From Diphasiastrum complanatum (lineage: Eukaryota > Streptophyta > Lycopodiopsida > Lycopodiales > Lycopodiaceae), in NCBI GenBank assembly GCA_029204225.1, contig CM055108.1:16018722-16082721 (forward strand): 64,000 nucleotides of DNA, given 5' to 3'. Below are positions 9,540 through 19,998 of the stretch, piece by piece. Numbering within the stretch: position 1 is the first letter of the stretch; every line of letters begins with the position of its first letter. Position numbers and translations under genes: made by a program. The notes under the pieces were generated by a model. That model ran no database searches and was not told the origin of the DNA. It saw only the letters and a program-made list of their open reading frames with translations.

Positions 9540-11160
9540 GTGATCTTAGTGATCATCAATATCGTTGGTTACAATTTTTACAGTCTTTTCATTTTGATAT
9601 TTGGTATCGTCCAGACAAGCCAAACACGGCCGCTGATGCTTTATCTCGTCTTCCTGCATTGTTACATAGTATTGTTGCTTCAGTTCCTTCTTGGTTTGAT
9701 GATTTACCGGCCGCATATTTGTCTTGTTCTGACTTTTCTGATGTTTATCATACTCGTCCCCTTTCGTCCTCTCGGAAGTTTTATACTATTGTTGATGATC
9801 GTTTATACCACTATGGTGCTTTATGTATTCCCAGTTCTCTTTCCATTCGTCCTTAGTTGTTGTCTGATGCTCATGCTTCCCCTATTGGTGGCCATTTTGG
9901 TTTTCAAAAGTCTTATGCACGTCTTAAAGACAATTTCTATTGGCCATCCATGAAGTCTGAGCTAGCCCATCTTATTCGTGATTGTCCTTTTTGTGCCCGT
10001 AATAAATACTCCCGTGCTAAGTCCGCTGGTTTACTCCAGAGTTGGCCCATTCCTCATCGCCAGTGGACAAATATTTATATGAACTTTATCCTTGGTCTTC
10101 CTCATACTCGCCGTGGTCATGACTCTTGTATGGTGGTGGTAGATCGGTTCTCGAAACATGCACACTTTATACCGGTCCGCAGTACTATTACAGCTGAGCA
10201 GTGCACACGTCTTTTTCTATCAGATATTTTTCGCCTGCATGGTATGCCACGTACTATCCTATCTGATCGGGATAGTAAGTTTACATCTACGTTCTGGACA
10301 GAGTTATGCGTATTTTGGATGTACAACTTCTGATGGGTACTGCTTATCATTCTACTGCTGATGGGCAGACTGAGGTCCTTAATCAGATCCTTGAGGATTA
10401 CCTTCGACATTTTGTTTCTCCTTCCGGGAAGGATTGGGACCAGCATTTATGTTTGGCAGAGTATAGCTATAATAGCTCTGTTAGTACCAGCACTGGAGTT
10501 TCACCTTTCTTATTGGCTCATGGGTGCCTCTTCCTCCTGATGATACACTAATTACCATTGCTTCTTTTTTATCCGGTGCTCGTGAGCTTATTGCTAGGGC
10601 TACTACTCACTTACAGCATGTTCAGCAACGCTATCAGACTTCTGTTGATCGTCATCGCCGTCATGTTGAGTTTCAGGTTGGTGATATGGTTTACCTCCGG
10701 TTACGCTTTGCACGTCATCACTTTGTTCAGGGTCACGCTTCTACTGAGAAGCTTGCACCACGCTATTATGGGCCTTACTGTATCTTGGATCGCCTCAGCC
10801 CTGTTACATACCGGTTACAGTTGCCTGATTCTACACGAGCGTGTGATATCTTTCATGTTAGCCTGTTACGAGCTGCCATTGAGGATGATGCTCCTCGCGA
10901 TCTCACATTTCCTACAGAGCCAGAGCTGTTCCCTTTTTTTGCCAGCGGCTATCCATCAGGTTTGCCTTCAGTACAGTCGACGTCGCAGACATGTTCAGTT
11001 TTTAGTACAGTGGAATGGTCGTCCTCTTGAGGAGGCCACTTGGGAGCCTATTGATGTGTTTTATCATACACCATTATTGGCAGATCAGGCTCGAGCCCTC
11101 ATGGCTTTAGTTCTCTCCTCTACTATAGATGTCATTGTAGATGTTCCCTCTGCTTCATGA
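9540..11160 (+). pseudogene. gypsy RNase H tail, integrase and chromodomain (copy 2)
   Basis: Begins with the RNase H tail ([19 protein letters not shown]). The integrase zinc domain has H-x-H ([16 protein letters not shown]) and C-x2-C (CPFCARNK). In the catalytic core the first Asp of the usual MDFI box is Asn (YMNFILGLP); the second Asp (LSDRDSKF) and Glu (DGQTEVLN) remain. Frameshifts fall near 10310 and 10530. The C-terminal GPY/F-like region (LAPRYYGPYCI) leads after another frame change to a chromodomain, RRHVQFLVQWNGRPLEEATW, at about 10970-11065. The chromodomain places the element among chromoviruses, whose chromodomains target insertion to marked chromatin. Confidence 0.92.
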
Positions 11161-11374
11161 TTCGGCTAGCTATGACTATTCTTTATTTTCGTATTTGCTT
11201 AGTACTTGCTTTACACGGTTATGATGCTTTTGGGGTATCTGTTGTGACGACTTATGTCCTCTCCATCAGTATTTCCATTAGTTCGTGATTTTTCAGTATT
11301 TAGCATGCTTACATTATTGTTTTAGATAGTCATTATGCTTGCTAGCCGGTGGAGGGCTTTGTTTTTTTGCAGGG

Positions 11375-11730
11375 AGTTATGGACTTGGCTAATTACATTC
11401 GCCGCGTCCATTCTTTTATTGTTATTATTCATAAGCAGGCCTAAGGGCCCTTTTTATTCATATGCTGGCCTTGGGCCCTATTTGGTTATATTTTTAGGAC
11501 TTGGTCACATTGATTTGGAGTGGGGGTCCTCCTATTGGGAGGGCGCACTATTTTCCCTCCAAATCCTTTTCCCTCCCTTTTTTTGAATCCTCCATTTGAT
11601 TCAGGGAGAGGGTATAAGTAGGGCAGCATTGTATTCCTTAATTCAGTTTATGATGATTGCTCCTCTTTTAGCCTCCTTAAGCATTCTCTTCCTGCTTTCT
11701 AGCATAGCTAGTGAATCTTAGCTTGTAACT
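11375..11730 (+). repeat. 3' LTR of gypsy copy 2
   Basis: 356 bp. It starts AGTTATGGACTTGGCT after the tract TGCAGGG and ends GCTTGTAACT, followed by CCTT. TATA box TATAAGTA lies at 11613-11620. It differs from the 5' LTR by scattered substitutions and the missing 16-18 bp block, so the insertion is not very recent. Confidence 0.92.
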
Positions 11731-11734
11731 CCTT

Positions 11735-12636
11735 GCACAAACATGGTACTTAATTAGTCATCGACTGACATAATAGTGTTTTTGTACAATCAAAACCAAT
11801 AATTTGGGTTCCCGATGTAAATTACGAGGTCCAAATTACCCAAGAGCATCAATATATGCTCTAACACATGTGAAACTTAATGTCATCTTGTATGGTATGT
11901 CAGTGCCTGACTCACTAGGATGAGTATCAAGGACTCAACCCAGGAAAATATCTAGCATGCACGTTATAGTTATTGTGCCATGTTTTTGGATTGATCCATC
12001 TCAAGAATTACTTGGTAGAACATACAAATCAGAATAAATTTTCGAACATTTAAAGTCTAAATCGATCGCCTCGACGCAAATTTAAATCAAGAAACTGCCT
12101 TAAAAAAAAGTGACTACATTGCTTACAAAAATGTTGTTTTTGCCATTTGCAATTATGTTTGCTGCTTTCAGTTGTAGTGTATGCACTTTTTTGGACATTC
12201 ATGGTAGGATATTTGCGATCCAAGCTCAGGCTTTCTAGCAAAGATTTTGATGCTGATAAGAAAATAGGATATCTTTGTGTCTAAATAGGACAACGCTATG
12301 TAACTTTGTATCTAAATAGGACAACGCTAAACAACGTATTTTTTTTAATAAAAATTTGGAGTCCCGTTCCGGAACGGGCAACTAAGCTCACAAGTCAAGC
12401 CAAACTATATAGGGCATTCAGTGTGGACACATGCACATAACAACATGAAGTTGTTTCAATTGTTAGAAATTCGATAAAGCAAAGTATACTGGCAAACTCG
12501 TGGCACTATGTTTGACAAAGAAATTATACTTTCATTTATAAAAACTACTAGCTGCACTCACTTCTTAAAATACGCATCTTATTATCGCTGTCTGGTGCTT
12601 GGTAAACGATTTTATTCCTTACGGTACTTTAAACAG
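11735..12636 (+). other. Non-coding, probable intron upstream of the CPBP exon
   Basis: No gene seen. It holds an imperfect tandem duplication of a TTTGT(G/A)TCTAAATAGGAC unit ending in AACGCTA (12275-12327) and a perfect 16-bp palindrome CCCGTTCCGGAACGGG at 12363-12378. A pyrimidine-rich stretch and AACAG immediately precede the exon at 12637. Confidence 0.45.
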
Positions 12637-12726
12637 TTCCAGGTTGATTGGCCAAGATTGATGTTTGGTATTTCAAAGGATGAAATTATTTGGAGAGTTC
12701 CATGGACACTTCAAACTGTTCTTCAG
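12637..12726 (+). CDS. CPBP intramembrane protease, penultimate visible exon
   Basis: A 90-bp exon, open in the frame that ends ...IIWRVPWTLQTVLQ. It is bounded by TTTAAACAG on the left and CTTCAG|GTACAT on the right. It ends in phase 0, and the next coding exon (24664) starts in phase 0 with VMFLWFLAFWLVGSW. Together they give a continuous hydrophobic N-terminal membrane region, expected for plant CPBP proteins just before the catalytic half. The acceptor might instead be TTCCAG six bases downstream, which keeps the frame. Earlier exons, including any transit peptide, were not found. They may lie upstream of the gypsy insertion or outside the window. Confidence 0.68.
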
Positions 12727-13187
12727 GTACATTACATTCTTGCCAATTTCCAGAATCCATTGTCAAAGGTGTATTATATCAATGACATGTTTTACTTGAT
12801 GTTTTTGAGCTTCTCCATTTCATAAGAGTTCTCTATTTACTAGTCTGGATTTTAATTACAACTGTTCAACAGAATAAGATTACCAACAACGTAACTGTGA
12901 TATCTCCATTTGGGATTTGTACCCAAGACTACGGGCTTGAAAAAAGTCCATACAACCTCACCAAGGTTTAGGTGGACAACTCCATTACTGTTGTAACTGT
13001 TACTTATATATATCTGCAAAGGTCTGGGCCACGTTGGTCAATCAATTTGCTATTACCGAACTAAATTCTGATCCCGATTGTCAGAGCAGAGTGTTTCTAA
13101 GATTGATTTAAGAATGTAACCTAGAGACTGTCAAACAAAGTCACTGTACTTCGGCAACATGCTCTGACAACAATTGCTCTGATACCA

Positions 13188-14226
13188 TGTTGGAACTCTG
13201 GATCAAATCTGAGTTGATTTGCTAATTTTTGAGACTGAACTGGATTTAACCAAACCAGATTGGTTCTAGAATGAGAGAGTTGGATCCTGTCAATGACTAC
13301 ACCTCAATAAAGTTAATGAGTGCTATGGAGCATAGGTGTCTTAGACAACCATTTTGCACTCTTCTTATGCGTGTATGACAACTGTGAGAAGTACAATAAA
13401 TTAGAAAAACAAAAAGCACAATGAATAAAGATGGAATAGATTCTCGATGAACTTAGCATCCATCCTCTTATTGAGTAGACACAAAGTTGTAGGCAACTCT
13501 GAAAACCTAATGAAAAACAAAGTAAAAGTACATGGTAGAACAATTGTTCTACCTTAAGACAAGATCAACACTTTACAGTTTAATGGGATAGAACAATAAT
13601 TGCAATCTACGACTTATGATGATTGAACTGGAATGTCCGATTTCAAGAGTTTCGCTTCTAAGCTCTCTCTTCTTGTGTCATCTCATTTTCTGCATGGATT
13701 TGTGCAACTTATTTATCTAATAGAAAGAAGATCCAATTTTTTTACGACAATAACCCATTGTTGTAGATGGTGAGATAGGCACAATCCTCCTTAAGCACAT
13801 TTGCGTGTGTGGAGATCATGGGTAGGTCTGGATCAAGGCCGGATTAGGGCTCAATCACATGTTGACTTAAGATTTTGACTGAAGATGTTGAGAAATCTTG
13901 AGCTGGCCATTGTGGAAGACACCATGTAAGACGGGAAAGAATCGGCTTTGTCGGGAAAGAAATGGCGAAACGTTTTTAGGGTTTTTTTTTTTTTTTGGGT
14001 TGGTTTAATTCCTGGCCTTTAAGTAAAGGAAAAACAAGTGTTGTTTTATTGTCTAAACATTGAGTATAGCTCTATACAATGACAATATAAGCAATTGATT
14101 ATCGATACACTCAATTGAGGACACACACACACACGCGCACACACGCGCGCGCAAGCATGCACGCACGCACACACACACATTCAATGTTCAAACACATTCA
14201 AACACACATCCACACACATTCCAACA
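13188..14226 (-). repeat. Candidate LTR with adjacent PBS, minus orientation
   Basis: GCTCTGATACCA at 13176-13187 is the complement of an initiator-Met PBS. It is followed at 13188 by TGTTGGAACTC. The right edge is placed at ATTCCAACA (ending 14226), which would give 8-bp inverted LTR ends TGTTGGAA/TTCCAACA. Read on minus, the LTR would open with a GT-rich stretch. The left edge is well supported by the PBS; the right edge is a guess. No coding region of this element is visible on the expected side. Confidence 0.45.
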
Positions 14227-14230
14227 CACA
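14119..14230. repeat. (AC)n/(CA)-rich microsatellite
   Basis: Interrupted CA/CG dinucleotide tract with ACACGCGC variants and AACACATTC spacers. The ORF across it is an artefact of the repeat. Confidence 0.85.
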
Positions 14231-14239
14231 CAAAAGGAA

Positions 14240-14420
14240 CGGCGTCATTAGGCGCACATGCAGGACATCATTAGGCGCACATGTGCATGGATGCATCACG
14301 CATGTAGAGGCTGCAGCCTGCATCCGGGGTGAACCTGTGCCAGGCAGCAGGACTGAGGGATGAGGGACGACTAGGGATGAGGGACGAGGCCCGAGGCCCG
14401 AGGGTGACTTTCCCGCCAAC
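14240..14420. repeat. GC-rich short tandem repeats
   Basis: Two copies of (C/A)(G/A)TCATTAGGCGCACATG (14242-14283), then repeated GGATGAGGGACGA and GAGGCCC units (14357-14405). The GC content is much higher than the surroundings. No gene is recognised. The stretch 14421-15200 that follows has no feature I can name. Confidence 0.6.
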
Positions 14421-15209
14421 TGACCCCGACAGGCCCAGCCCAAAATAGCATTATTTTTTGGGTTGTTTCGTTGGGAAACATCCGTTTCGAACGGTCGTTT
14501 CAAACATTTCTTTCAGGTTCGAAACGTGTTTCAATGCAACATTGTTATGAGTATTCCTACAAGTTGTTAAATCTGTTCAAGATTCTCGATCATTTCTATA
14601 GGTTTAGAGTGTTTAAGAAATAGTTAAAAAATGCAAATATTGACTATTGCACAAAATACATTTAAATATGCAGAAATGGCTAAGGGCTCCGCATCAAGAT
14701 TACATGTATTTATGCAGAGATTGTACAAGTGAGCAGAGTCTTGAGTAATGTGCTGATATAAAGTCTCGATCTTGGTATACAAGCAGGTGTGATGGCTACT
14801 GAATGTCTGGCTTTTTGATCATCTTATCAGGAAACATTTAATGTTGTATTTATGGTTGTCTCAATGGGAACTTTGGCTGAACCTTTGATGATCTGATTAA
14901 GATTGGGAGTGGAATCAATTTTAACAAGCCATGGAAAAAATGTCAAATTTTTGTTCAAATGTTCCAAAAGCTTCTTAAGCAGCTTACCTTGTAGGAGGGT
15001 GCACTTTTGACCTGGAGTTCTTTATCAGGTGCCAAGTGGATCTTGTGCAATGGCTAGCATTACCATACAATGTAGCAAAATTGAAGACAGATGCAGCCGA
15101 CATTCATCAAGTGGCATAATACGCTAGTAGGTTCAAAACTCTAGTTCTGAGAAGCATCTTAATTCTTGAGCACTTCTTAATTCTTTTCAAATTTACTTCT
15201 ATTTTGCTT

Positions 15210-15540
15210 TAAGATAAGCATGGCTAGTCTCAGTGAAACTCTCTTGAGTGAATAGAGCAGGCTTAGTGGTACAAACTACAAAAGGTTTTTCAATTTCGAA
15301 GTGCATAGCATTCTTATGGATAAAGAATGTTAGGGCATTGTCATAGGACAAGGGGCAGCTCCTCAGCTAGAACCTAAATCGAAGGACTACATCAAAAGAG
15401 GATAGAAATCACACAGAAAATCAACCTTTATGTCAAAAACATCATTTTGCACATTTGTAATGCTAAAGGACCAGATGAGGCCTGGGAGATTCTCAAGTTG
15501 ATATATGAAACTATGGATCTTGCAAAGCTGGTTACGTAAT
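15210..15540 (+). pseudogene. copia gag (UBN2-type) fragment
   Basis: Translated with stops, it reads LSGTNYKRFFNFEVHSILMDKEC, then KNIILHICNAKGPDEAWEIL and IYETMDLAKL. This fits the capsid region of copia gag (LxxxNYxxWxxxMxxxL and A.EAWxxLxxxYE). Two stops and the lack of flanking element parts show a relic. Confidence 0.6.
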
Positions 15541-15639
15541 CTCGGACTGGATGGAGGTGACTTCCTTAATGAGAACATTACTAAGGGAACTAACAAGAAC
15601 CCAATTGGAAATTCACCTTTAGAAATTAGACACATCCAG

Positions 15640-16280
15640 AGATTTAGTGGTGATGACTTCCAATGTGGAGGTTCAAAATGAAGATGATTATTATCGATAG
15701 AGATTTATTGGAGATAGTGGATGGCTCAGAAACTACAACAAGATCGTGCTTGCAACAATTTCCCTAAATCTAAAAGATTCACGAATTTCACATCTCAGCC
15801 AGTGTTAGACTTCTATATAAGCTTGGGATACTCTCATAAGCTTGTATGAGACTTGGAATGTGACCACATGGCTATACCCCAGAAGGGACAACTTTGATTT
15901 CAGAATGGTAGAAAATACTTTTGTTAGTTACTGACATTTCAGAATGTTAGAAAATACTTTTGTTAGTGACCATGTCAGTAACTTATAGATCACTTCTTGA
16001 TCAACTCACACATGTAGGTTCGCCTATTCCTGACAATGATGCAGTCATGACCTTGCTATCAAGCCTTCATGCATCTCATGACCATTTAGTCAAGCTTGAA
16101 GAGATCGCATCATTCTTCTTCAAGAAGAAATTTGAAGGAAGTCTAAAGACCCTACATGATTTGACAGGTCAATTGATTGCTTTTTTCTCTAAGAAAAAGC
16201 ATCAATTTAGGAATTCAAATCATTCATCTTCTTCTTGGCAAAGCAAACAGCTTTTCGTGGAAAAGTTTGCCAAATGATAT
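15640..16280 (+). pseudogene. copia gag fragment related to element D
   Basis: Pieces align with gag of element D (43669-44541): FKMKMIIIDRDLLEIVDGSE matches the D block LWMMLIDRDVWDVVEGSD, LATISLNLKDSRISHLS matches ACITLNLTDSQISHV, and SLLDQLTHVGSPIPDNDAVM matches SLMDQLSTVGCVIQGDGVVM. Stops and small deletions separate the blocks. It ends where a gypsy integrase fragment begins. Confidence 0.75.
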
Positions 16281-16850
16281 TGTTAGTGATTGGGATTCTA
16301 AGTTCACAAGCAACTTCTGGCAGGCAATCTTTGAGAAATTAGAGACTACATTAAGTTTAGGGGTCTACTGATCATCCTGAAACGAATGGTCAGACAGAGA
16401 GGACAAACCAGTCTATGGAAGACATGCTTCGAGCATATTTTTCCAGAAGACAGTCGAGGTACCTTCCAATGATTGAATTTGCGTATAATAGCGCAAAGCA
16501 TTCAGCGACGGGTTTGAGTCCATTTTCTCTGATGTATGGTTTCCAGCCTAGGGCTCCCATCTCGGTTCAATGTTAAAGCAGAAGTGGATTTCCTGCATGA
16601 TATGCAAGAAATGTTGCTAGTTACTCGCGATAACGTAAAAATGGCTCAGGATAGAGCCCAGTTTTACGTTAATCAAAAGCGACAACCTAGGGTCTTTGAG
16701 GAGGGAGCTTGGGTATATCTTAGAATCCCACAGGACTCTAAGGTATTAAAGACTAGAAAATGTCCTAAGGTATCATCTCGCTATGCCGGGCCTTTCCGTA
16801 TTGTAAGGAAATTCAATCGGAATGCCTATAAAGGTTGGAATCAGCTTACA
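16275..16850 (+). pseudogene. gypsy integrase C-terminal fragment
   Basis: Shows the second catalytic Asp region (VSDWDSKFTSNFWQAIF), then [20 protein letters not shown] with the catalytic Glu. It continues with [20 protein letters not shown], the YVNQKRQP region and the GPY/F-like KVSSRYAGPFRI. Frameshifts lie near 16370 and 16560. It is of a different family from copy 2. It abuts copia sequence on both sides without recognisable LTRs, so it is a rearranged scrap. Confidence 0.82.
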
Positions 16851-16869
16851 CTTTGTGAAACCACGGTAA

Positions 16870-17502
16870 AGTAGGTACTCATCCATTCTTGTGTACCAAG
16901 CTCTTGGAGCTTGCGTAAGTCCATACAAAAGCCTTAATGAGACGAAATAGATGATGTTCTCTCCCTTTCACCACAAATCCTTGGGGATGGGAAAGATATA
17001 TCTCCTCATCAGCCATAGAGAAGGCGGATTTTACATCCATTTGATGTGTCTCCCATCCAAAGTGAGTTGCTAAAGCAAGAACAAACCTAATGGTGGGCAT
17101 TTTGGCAACGGGAGCATACGTTTTGTTGAAATCTATGCCCTCCGTTTGTGCATATCCCTTTTCCACTAGCCTCACCTTGTACTTGTGAATTGCACCTTTG
17201 GCATCATACTTGAATGTGTAAACCCACTTTGTACCTATTGGTTTTCGATTTGGCTTTGGTTCAACTAATACCCATGTTTTGTTCCTCATGATAGAGGAAT
17301 ATTCCTCCTTCATGGCTTCAGCCCATACTTCGTGTTGTGAAGTTTCTTCATAGGATTGAGGCTCTTCAACATTTAGTACTTTTGCAGTACCATCGAGGGA
17401 GTTTCTTGGGCTGAGGAGGAGGACTAGACTAAGGATTAACCGTTGTAGGTTGATGAAAACAATATGAGGGCTAGAATTGAATTGGAATATCACCTTTGCC
17501 AA
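16870..17502 (-). pseudogene. copia reverse transcriptase N-terminal part (element B)
   Basis: Contains EPQSYEETSQHEVWAEAMKE, NKTWVLVEPKPNRKPIGTKW, the KVRLVEKGYAQTEGIDFNKT block (KARLV.KG..Q..G.DY..T in the family) and the HQMDVKSAF palm motif with the first catalytic Asp. It ends REHHLFRLIKAF after a one-base frameshift (extra T) and is then lost at the junction with the gypsy integrase fragment. Confidence 0.86.
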
Positions 17503-17602
17503 CTATATATTGTGTGCTATCATCTCCTAGCACAACTTGACCATTTATACCTTTGGAAAAGGATGAAAACCAATCCTTTCGAGGAGTCATGCATGAAGAC
17601 GC

Positions 17603-18640
17603 TCAGCTGTCCATTACCCATTCCTTGTCGCTTATTGAGTTTGGATTCTCCATAAATAGGTAATCATCGCTAAGACCACTACCACCAACAAAGTTGGTTG
17701 ATTCTTCTTCGGCTTGCTTAGTTGATTGAGAGTTTGATTTCCATTTGACTCGTGCTTCTGCTACGGCTTGTTTGATACGACAATTCGATGCTGAATGTCC
17801 GCTCTGTCCGCGATAGAAACAAGGGCCTTGTACCTTGTTTGTTGAAGAAGAAGAGACTTGCTTTTGCTTTGCCTTAGATGGATCATCCTTGAACCAACAA
17901 TCTGCTTCTTTGTGGCTTTTCCCACCGCAGATACAACACTGAGAATTGTTAGAAGCATTAGAACCTTGTTTCTTCTTATTCTCTGGATTTTTCTTGTTGT
18001 TGTATGCAACAAGAGCTTGAGATACCTTTGCTGTCCCATAAGTTTGAGATCTTAATCTCTTGAAGAAGAATTTCAGCCACATCATCTTAGCTTGCAGTTT
18101 CTCTCTAACATTTAATGTGGTGACAAGATGCTGGAATTTGGAGGAAGCCCATTGAGGGTGACACTAACAATGTCTAGGTCATGTACATCCTTACCTACAT
18201 CCTTCAATATGTACCACATCTTTGATTCTCATCAAGTATGGTATCATAACTTCTACCTCATTCATCTTCAAGGTATGAAACTTTTGCTTGAGGGAGAGGA
18301 TCCTAGTGGTGGAAGATATCTCAAACATTTGTTGGAATTTCTCCCAAGCCTCACATGTGGAATAAGGCTATCCTTCATAGACATATTGATTATGGCTAGT
18401 GCTCTACTAGCTCTTTTATGAAAAAACTTTTTCCTGTTGACAATTGCATCCTCCTCATTAGATGTATCATTTTCAGGAGGAAGAGGAGATTCTTCTTCTT
18501 CTCCTATTGTCAAATACCATAGATCTAACATAACCAAAATATTCTTGATTTTAAATTTCCAAACCATGTAATTTTTACCATATAATTTGGAACTTTCACC
18601 AAGGGAAATAAGTTCTCCCTTCTCAGCCATGAAGTAAAAG
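17603..18640 (-). pseudogene. copia gag and start of protease (element B)
   Basis: Starts MAEKGELISLGESSKLYGKN at 18630, followed by YMVWKFKIKNILVMLDLW. It continues through a charged SNEEDAIVNRKKFFHKRASR block and a frame change near 18270 to a lysine-rich stretch. Two zinc-knuckle motifs follow: CCICGGKSHKEADC and the degenerate CFYRGQSGHSASNC, whose second Cys is Arg. The piece ends at KEWVMDS, the beginning of the copia protease W-x-x-DSG(A/C) site, after which sequence jumps to RT. Confidence 0.82.
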
Positions 18641-18992
18641 TAAAATTTTTTCTAGAAACCACACAAAAAAGATTAGAAAATACCTTAATAGGCAAAATCT
18701 GATAAATAAACCAGATTTGCTTTCCGCTCGTTTTGCTCCTTCTAGAGAGAGAGAATCTCCATAACTTGTTAAAATTTCAGTTTCAGCATGCAAGTTATAG
18801 ATCAAACTATGCCCCTTTGAGTAGCTAAGAGCCCTGCATAATACTTTTGATAGAAATCTGCACCAAAAATGTGATATGAACAAAGATACTTTTCAAGGAT
18901 GCCAAGAGGCCTAGCTCGTGAGCTTCTCCTAGTAGCATCAGATACTCATCGTAACCAGTAATAGGACCGAGTGCGTCGGAGATTGGATTTTA

Positions 18993-19007
18993 GTTGCTCT
19001 GATACCA
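18993..19007 (-). promoter_or_regulatory. Primer-binding site of copia element B (initiator tRNA-Met)
   Basis: GTTGCTCTGATACCA on plus, that is TGGTATCAGAGCAAC on minus, two bases inside the LTR edge. Confidence 0.88.
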
Positions 19008-19009
19008 AA

Positions 19010-19488
19010 TGTAGGCGACTCAAATGCTATTGGGATGAATCTAAGTTGCTATCTATCAGGAACATTGAACACTTTCAAATCTAGAAATAGTGGATAGCCA
19101 TAGAACAACAATCCTCAAGAAAGAGGAAGCTAAAATTGAGAGAGAAAACTCAAAGCTTGTATTGCACAAATGAATCCCTCACTATTCTCCTAATGTGGAG
19201 AGGTACAAATAGATGGGACATGGTAGATATAAAGGCTCAAGAATGGAGAGCCAAACACCAGCAGCCCATGGAATTGAATAGCCAACAAATGTAACTCCTC
19301 ATGGGAGTGAATATGAAGTGTCAAACTCGTATGGACTCTAAAGGCCACGTTTAGAATGGGCCCTATAACCTTATAAGTTGAATTAACATTAAAAATAAAC
19401 CCCCCCATGGGTATACAACATTGGTAAACTTGACATTAGACCATAGAAACTTGACATGACATAAAGGTGCGGGTTTCTATTTCTAACA
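19010..19488 (-). repeat. 5' LTR of copia element B
   Basis: On minus it starts TGTTAGAAATAGAAACCCGC (19488) and ends GTCGCCTACA (19010), matching the 3' LTR of element A end to end. 479 bp. Confidence 0.85.
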
Positions 19489-19544
19489 GATTGCCCAATA
19501 CCTATGAGTATACTAGTTCAGAGCTATTCTAGTGTATAACTGGC

Positions 19545-19960
19545 AAGGACAAGATAGACACGGGTTCTCAAGTCCAAAAAAAGTGCGTCAAGTTGGATTG
19601 CACAAATTCTAACAAGGTGAGAACCGACAATTTGTGTTCCTCTTGCATGAGAGCGGGCACCCTTACAAAGGATAGCTTGAAATAGCATAAGAAGTTTGGA
19701 GGGCAGCCCAAATTCTTTAACGTGCCAAGTACCTCTAACATTTATCATGTCGACTTGTCCTTAACAGATGATTTAGCTGCTTTTGGCACCCACGATCTCA
19801 TTTGGATTGATGGGTTTGTGGGTTGCCAAGTTGTGAACGTTTAAGTTGATGACGGTTCAACGCACAATCTGGTTAACTTAGAATTGGTGCAGAAACTTGA
19901 AGTGGCAACCGTGCAGAGTAATCACAAGTGATGCCTTGAGTCAGATTGGAGAGATTAATC
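19545..19960 (+). pseudogene. gypsy gag-protease fragment
   Basis: One frame with two stops carries FFNVPSTSNIYHVDLSLTDD, HDLIWIDGFVGCQVVNV and the protease-like VDDGSTHNLVNLELV. The (V)D-x-GSTHN-(F/L) motif is typical of plant gypsy and gag-asp proteases. No LTR or neighbouring domains of the same element are seen. Confidence 0.55.
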
Positions 19961-19998
19961 GGTTATGCTTTGTTGAGATCCAATTTGAGTTACATCTG

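Larger units (their letters stand above)
5664..11730 (+). mobile_element. Ty3/gypsy chromovirus copy 2, full length, defective
   Basis: A 6.07-kb element with both LTRs, initiator-Met PBS, leader, gag, protease, RT, integrase and a C-terminal chromodomain in gypsy order. The 4-bp CCTT occurs immediately outside both ends (5660-5663 and 11731-11734) and is the likely target duplication. LTR ends are AGTTAT...GTAACT, imperfectly inverted and not the usual TG...CA. Multiple stops, frameshifts and a deletion of the RT C-terminus plus most of RNase H make it non-autonomous. It lies upstream of the CPBP exon, possibly in one of that gene's introns. Confidence 0.93.
16870..19488 (-). mobile_element. 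Ty1/copia element B, 5' half with internal deletion
   Basis: From right to left on minus: 5' LTR (19010-19488), PBS, gag (18640-17603) with the first residues of protease, then directly the N-terminal RT (17502-16870). Integrase is deleted. RT stops at RLIKA. Element A's visible RT starts at nearly the same residues, but A is cut there by the gypsy insertion. Same family as elements A and C by protein and LTR match. Confidence 0.85.

Noticed and set aside
12508-12636. Extension of the CPBP exon upstream as one ORF
   Set aside because: The upstream peptide shows no family character, and good AG acceptors lie at 12636 and 12642; the open frame before them is likely intronic.
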